From assembly GCA_018400545.1 (NCBI GenBank), contig JAGYLT010000156.1, forward strand, positions 1-5,900: a DNA stretch of 5,900 nt, written 5' to 3'. The stretch is from Bacteroidales bacterium (lineage in GTDB: Bacteria > Bacteroidota > Bacteroidia > Bacteroidales > 4484-276). The notes beneath the pieces were generated by a model. That model had not been told where the DNA came from. It saw nothing but the letters and a program-made list of their open reading frames with translations, and did not search any database. Positions 5,417 to 5,900 of the stretch are shown one piece after another. A program made the translations under genes and the position numbers. Positions within the stretch are counted from its first letter, which is position 1, and every line of letters starts with the position of its first letter.

Positions 5417-5900
5417 ATGAAGAAATATATAATTCTCGTTTTCTGCCTTTTAGGCAGTTTACTTGTTGGTGCTCAACAGCTTATTGTAAAGGATAACGTA
5501 ACCCTCCAGCCACTTGAATATGTCACCATTTTTAGTTTATCCAAAAATGCATCGGCTATTACGAATATAAAAGGGCAGGCCGACATCAGTGCTTTCGATG
5601 GGGCTGAGGATATCAGGATCAGGTCGGTGGGATACCAGCCCAAACAACTTTCCTGGGATCAGCTTACCGAAACGGATTTTCTGGTTAGCCTCGAACGATC
5701 GCAGGTTTACCTGGATGAAGTGGTGGTTTCGGCCAGCCGCTGGGAACAGGAAAGTGCAGATGTTCCCAACAAAATTACCACAATTACTCCGGCGCAGGTT
5801 TCGCTGCAAAACCCACAAACCGCCGCCGATCTTCTAAGTACTTCGGGGGGGGTGTTTATCCAGAAATCCCAGCTTGGTGGAGGGAGCCCCATGATCCGCG
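5417..5900 (+). CDS. TonB-dependent outer-membrane receptor, possibly heme/hemoglobin type (3' end outside window)
   Basis: The first 161 codons of an outer-membrane receptor are present; the plug is cut by the window edge and the barrel is missing. Residues 1-19 (MKKYIILVFCLLGSLLVGA) form a signal peptide with likely cleavage before Gln20. Residues about 22-92 are a carboxypeptidase-regulatory-like (CarboxypepD_reg) domain with 'NIKGQADIS' and the hallmark 'IRSVGY' (68-73). A TonB-box-like LDEVVVSASR is at 99-108, and the plug begins near 117. The plug segment QTAADLLSTSGGVFIQKSQ then GGGSPMIRG (134 onward) closely resembles what I recall from the TonB-dependent hemoglobin/transferrin/lactoferrin receptor group, so heme or a heme protein is a plausible ligand, but the barrel is needed to judge. 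The ATG at 5417 follows an A-rich leader (CTAAAAACTAATG) with no Shine-Dalgarno sequence. The gene is 371 nt from the previous one and has its own control region. An eight-G run lies at 5845-5852. Confidence 0.93.
   Translation, partial: MKKYIILVFCLLGSLLVGAQQLIVKDNVTLQPLEYVTIFSLSKNASAITNIKGQADISAFDGAEDIRIRSVGYQPKQLSWDQLTETDFLVSLERSQVYLDEVVVSASRWEQESADVPNKITTITPAQVSLQNPQTAADLLSTSGGVFIQKSQLGGGSPMIR
5845..5852 (+). repeat. Homopolymeric G8 tract inside the receptor plug coding sequence
   Basis: Eight consecutive G run through the codons TCG GGG GGG GTG (Ser-Gly-Gly-Val, residues 143-146). Loss of one G would bring a TGA at 5892-5894 into frame, truncating the protein in the plug. It is the longest G or C run in the window. 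Confidence 0.9.

Overview
The window looks like a piece of a Bacteroidota chromosome. The supporting evidence is a SusC-like TonB-dependent receptor with an N-terminal carboxypeptidase-regulatory-like domain, A-rich gene starts without Shine-Dalgarno sequences, moderately AT-rich coding DNA, and sites resembling the Bacteroidota promoter (TTTG, about 19-22 nt, TAnnTTTG). All recognisable genes are on the + strand; no tRNA, rRNA, CRISPR array or insertion sequence was seen.

Layout. Positions 1-201 hold the last 66 codons of a probable secreted DUF3108/TapB-like protein, closed by a good intrinsic terminator (214-249). A 201-bp spacer follows. A tight cluster then begins: a 1012-residue coiled-coil protein with a degenerate P-loop NTPase module and a C-terminal winged-helix-like tail (403-3441); an MscS-family mechanosensitive channel starting after a 1-nt gap (3443-4465); and a 178-residue single-pass membrane protein of unknown function (4509-5045). 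A stem-loop sits 2 nt after the last stop codon. A 371-bp gene-free stretch (5046-5416) carries two candidate promoters, a perfect 9-bp inverted repeat, a second short hairpin and an AT-rich palindrome. It leads into a TonB-dependent receptor whose plug sequence resembles the heme/hemoglobin receptor group and which runs off the right edge (5417-5900).

How the genes may work together. The first two genes of the cluster are almost certainly co-transcribed. Their pairing suggests that the large cytoplasmic ATPase-like protein is a partner, scaffold or regulator of the MscS channel. Its Walker A lysine is replaced by isoleucine, so it may bind nucleotide poorly or not hydrolyse it. The ATPase-like/MscS pair is the best candidate for an undescribed system here, but that is inference from gene order. 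The receptor is probably a separate transcription unit with its own, possibly iron- or heme-responsive, control region.
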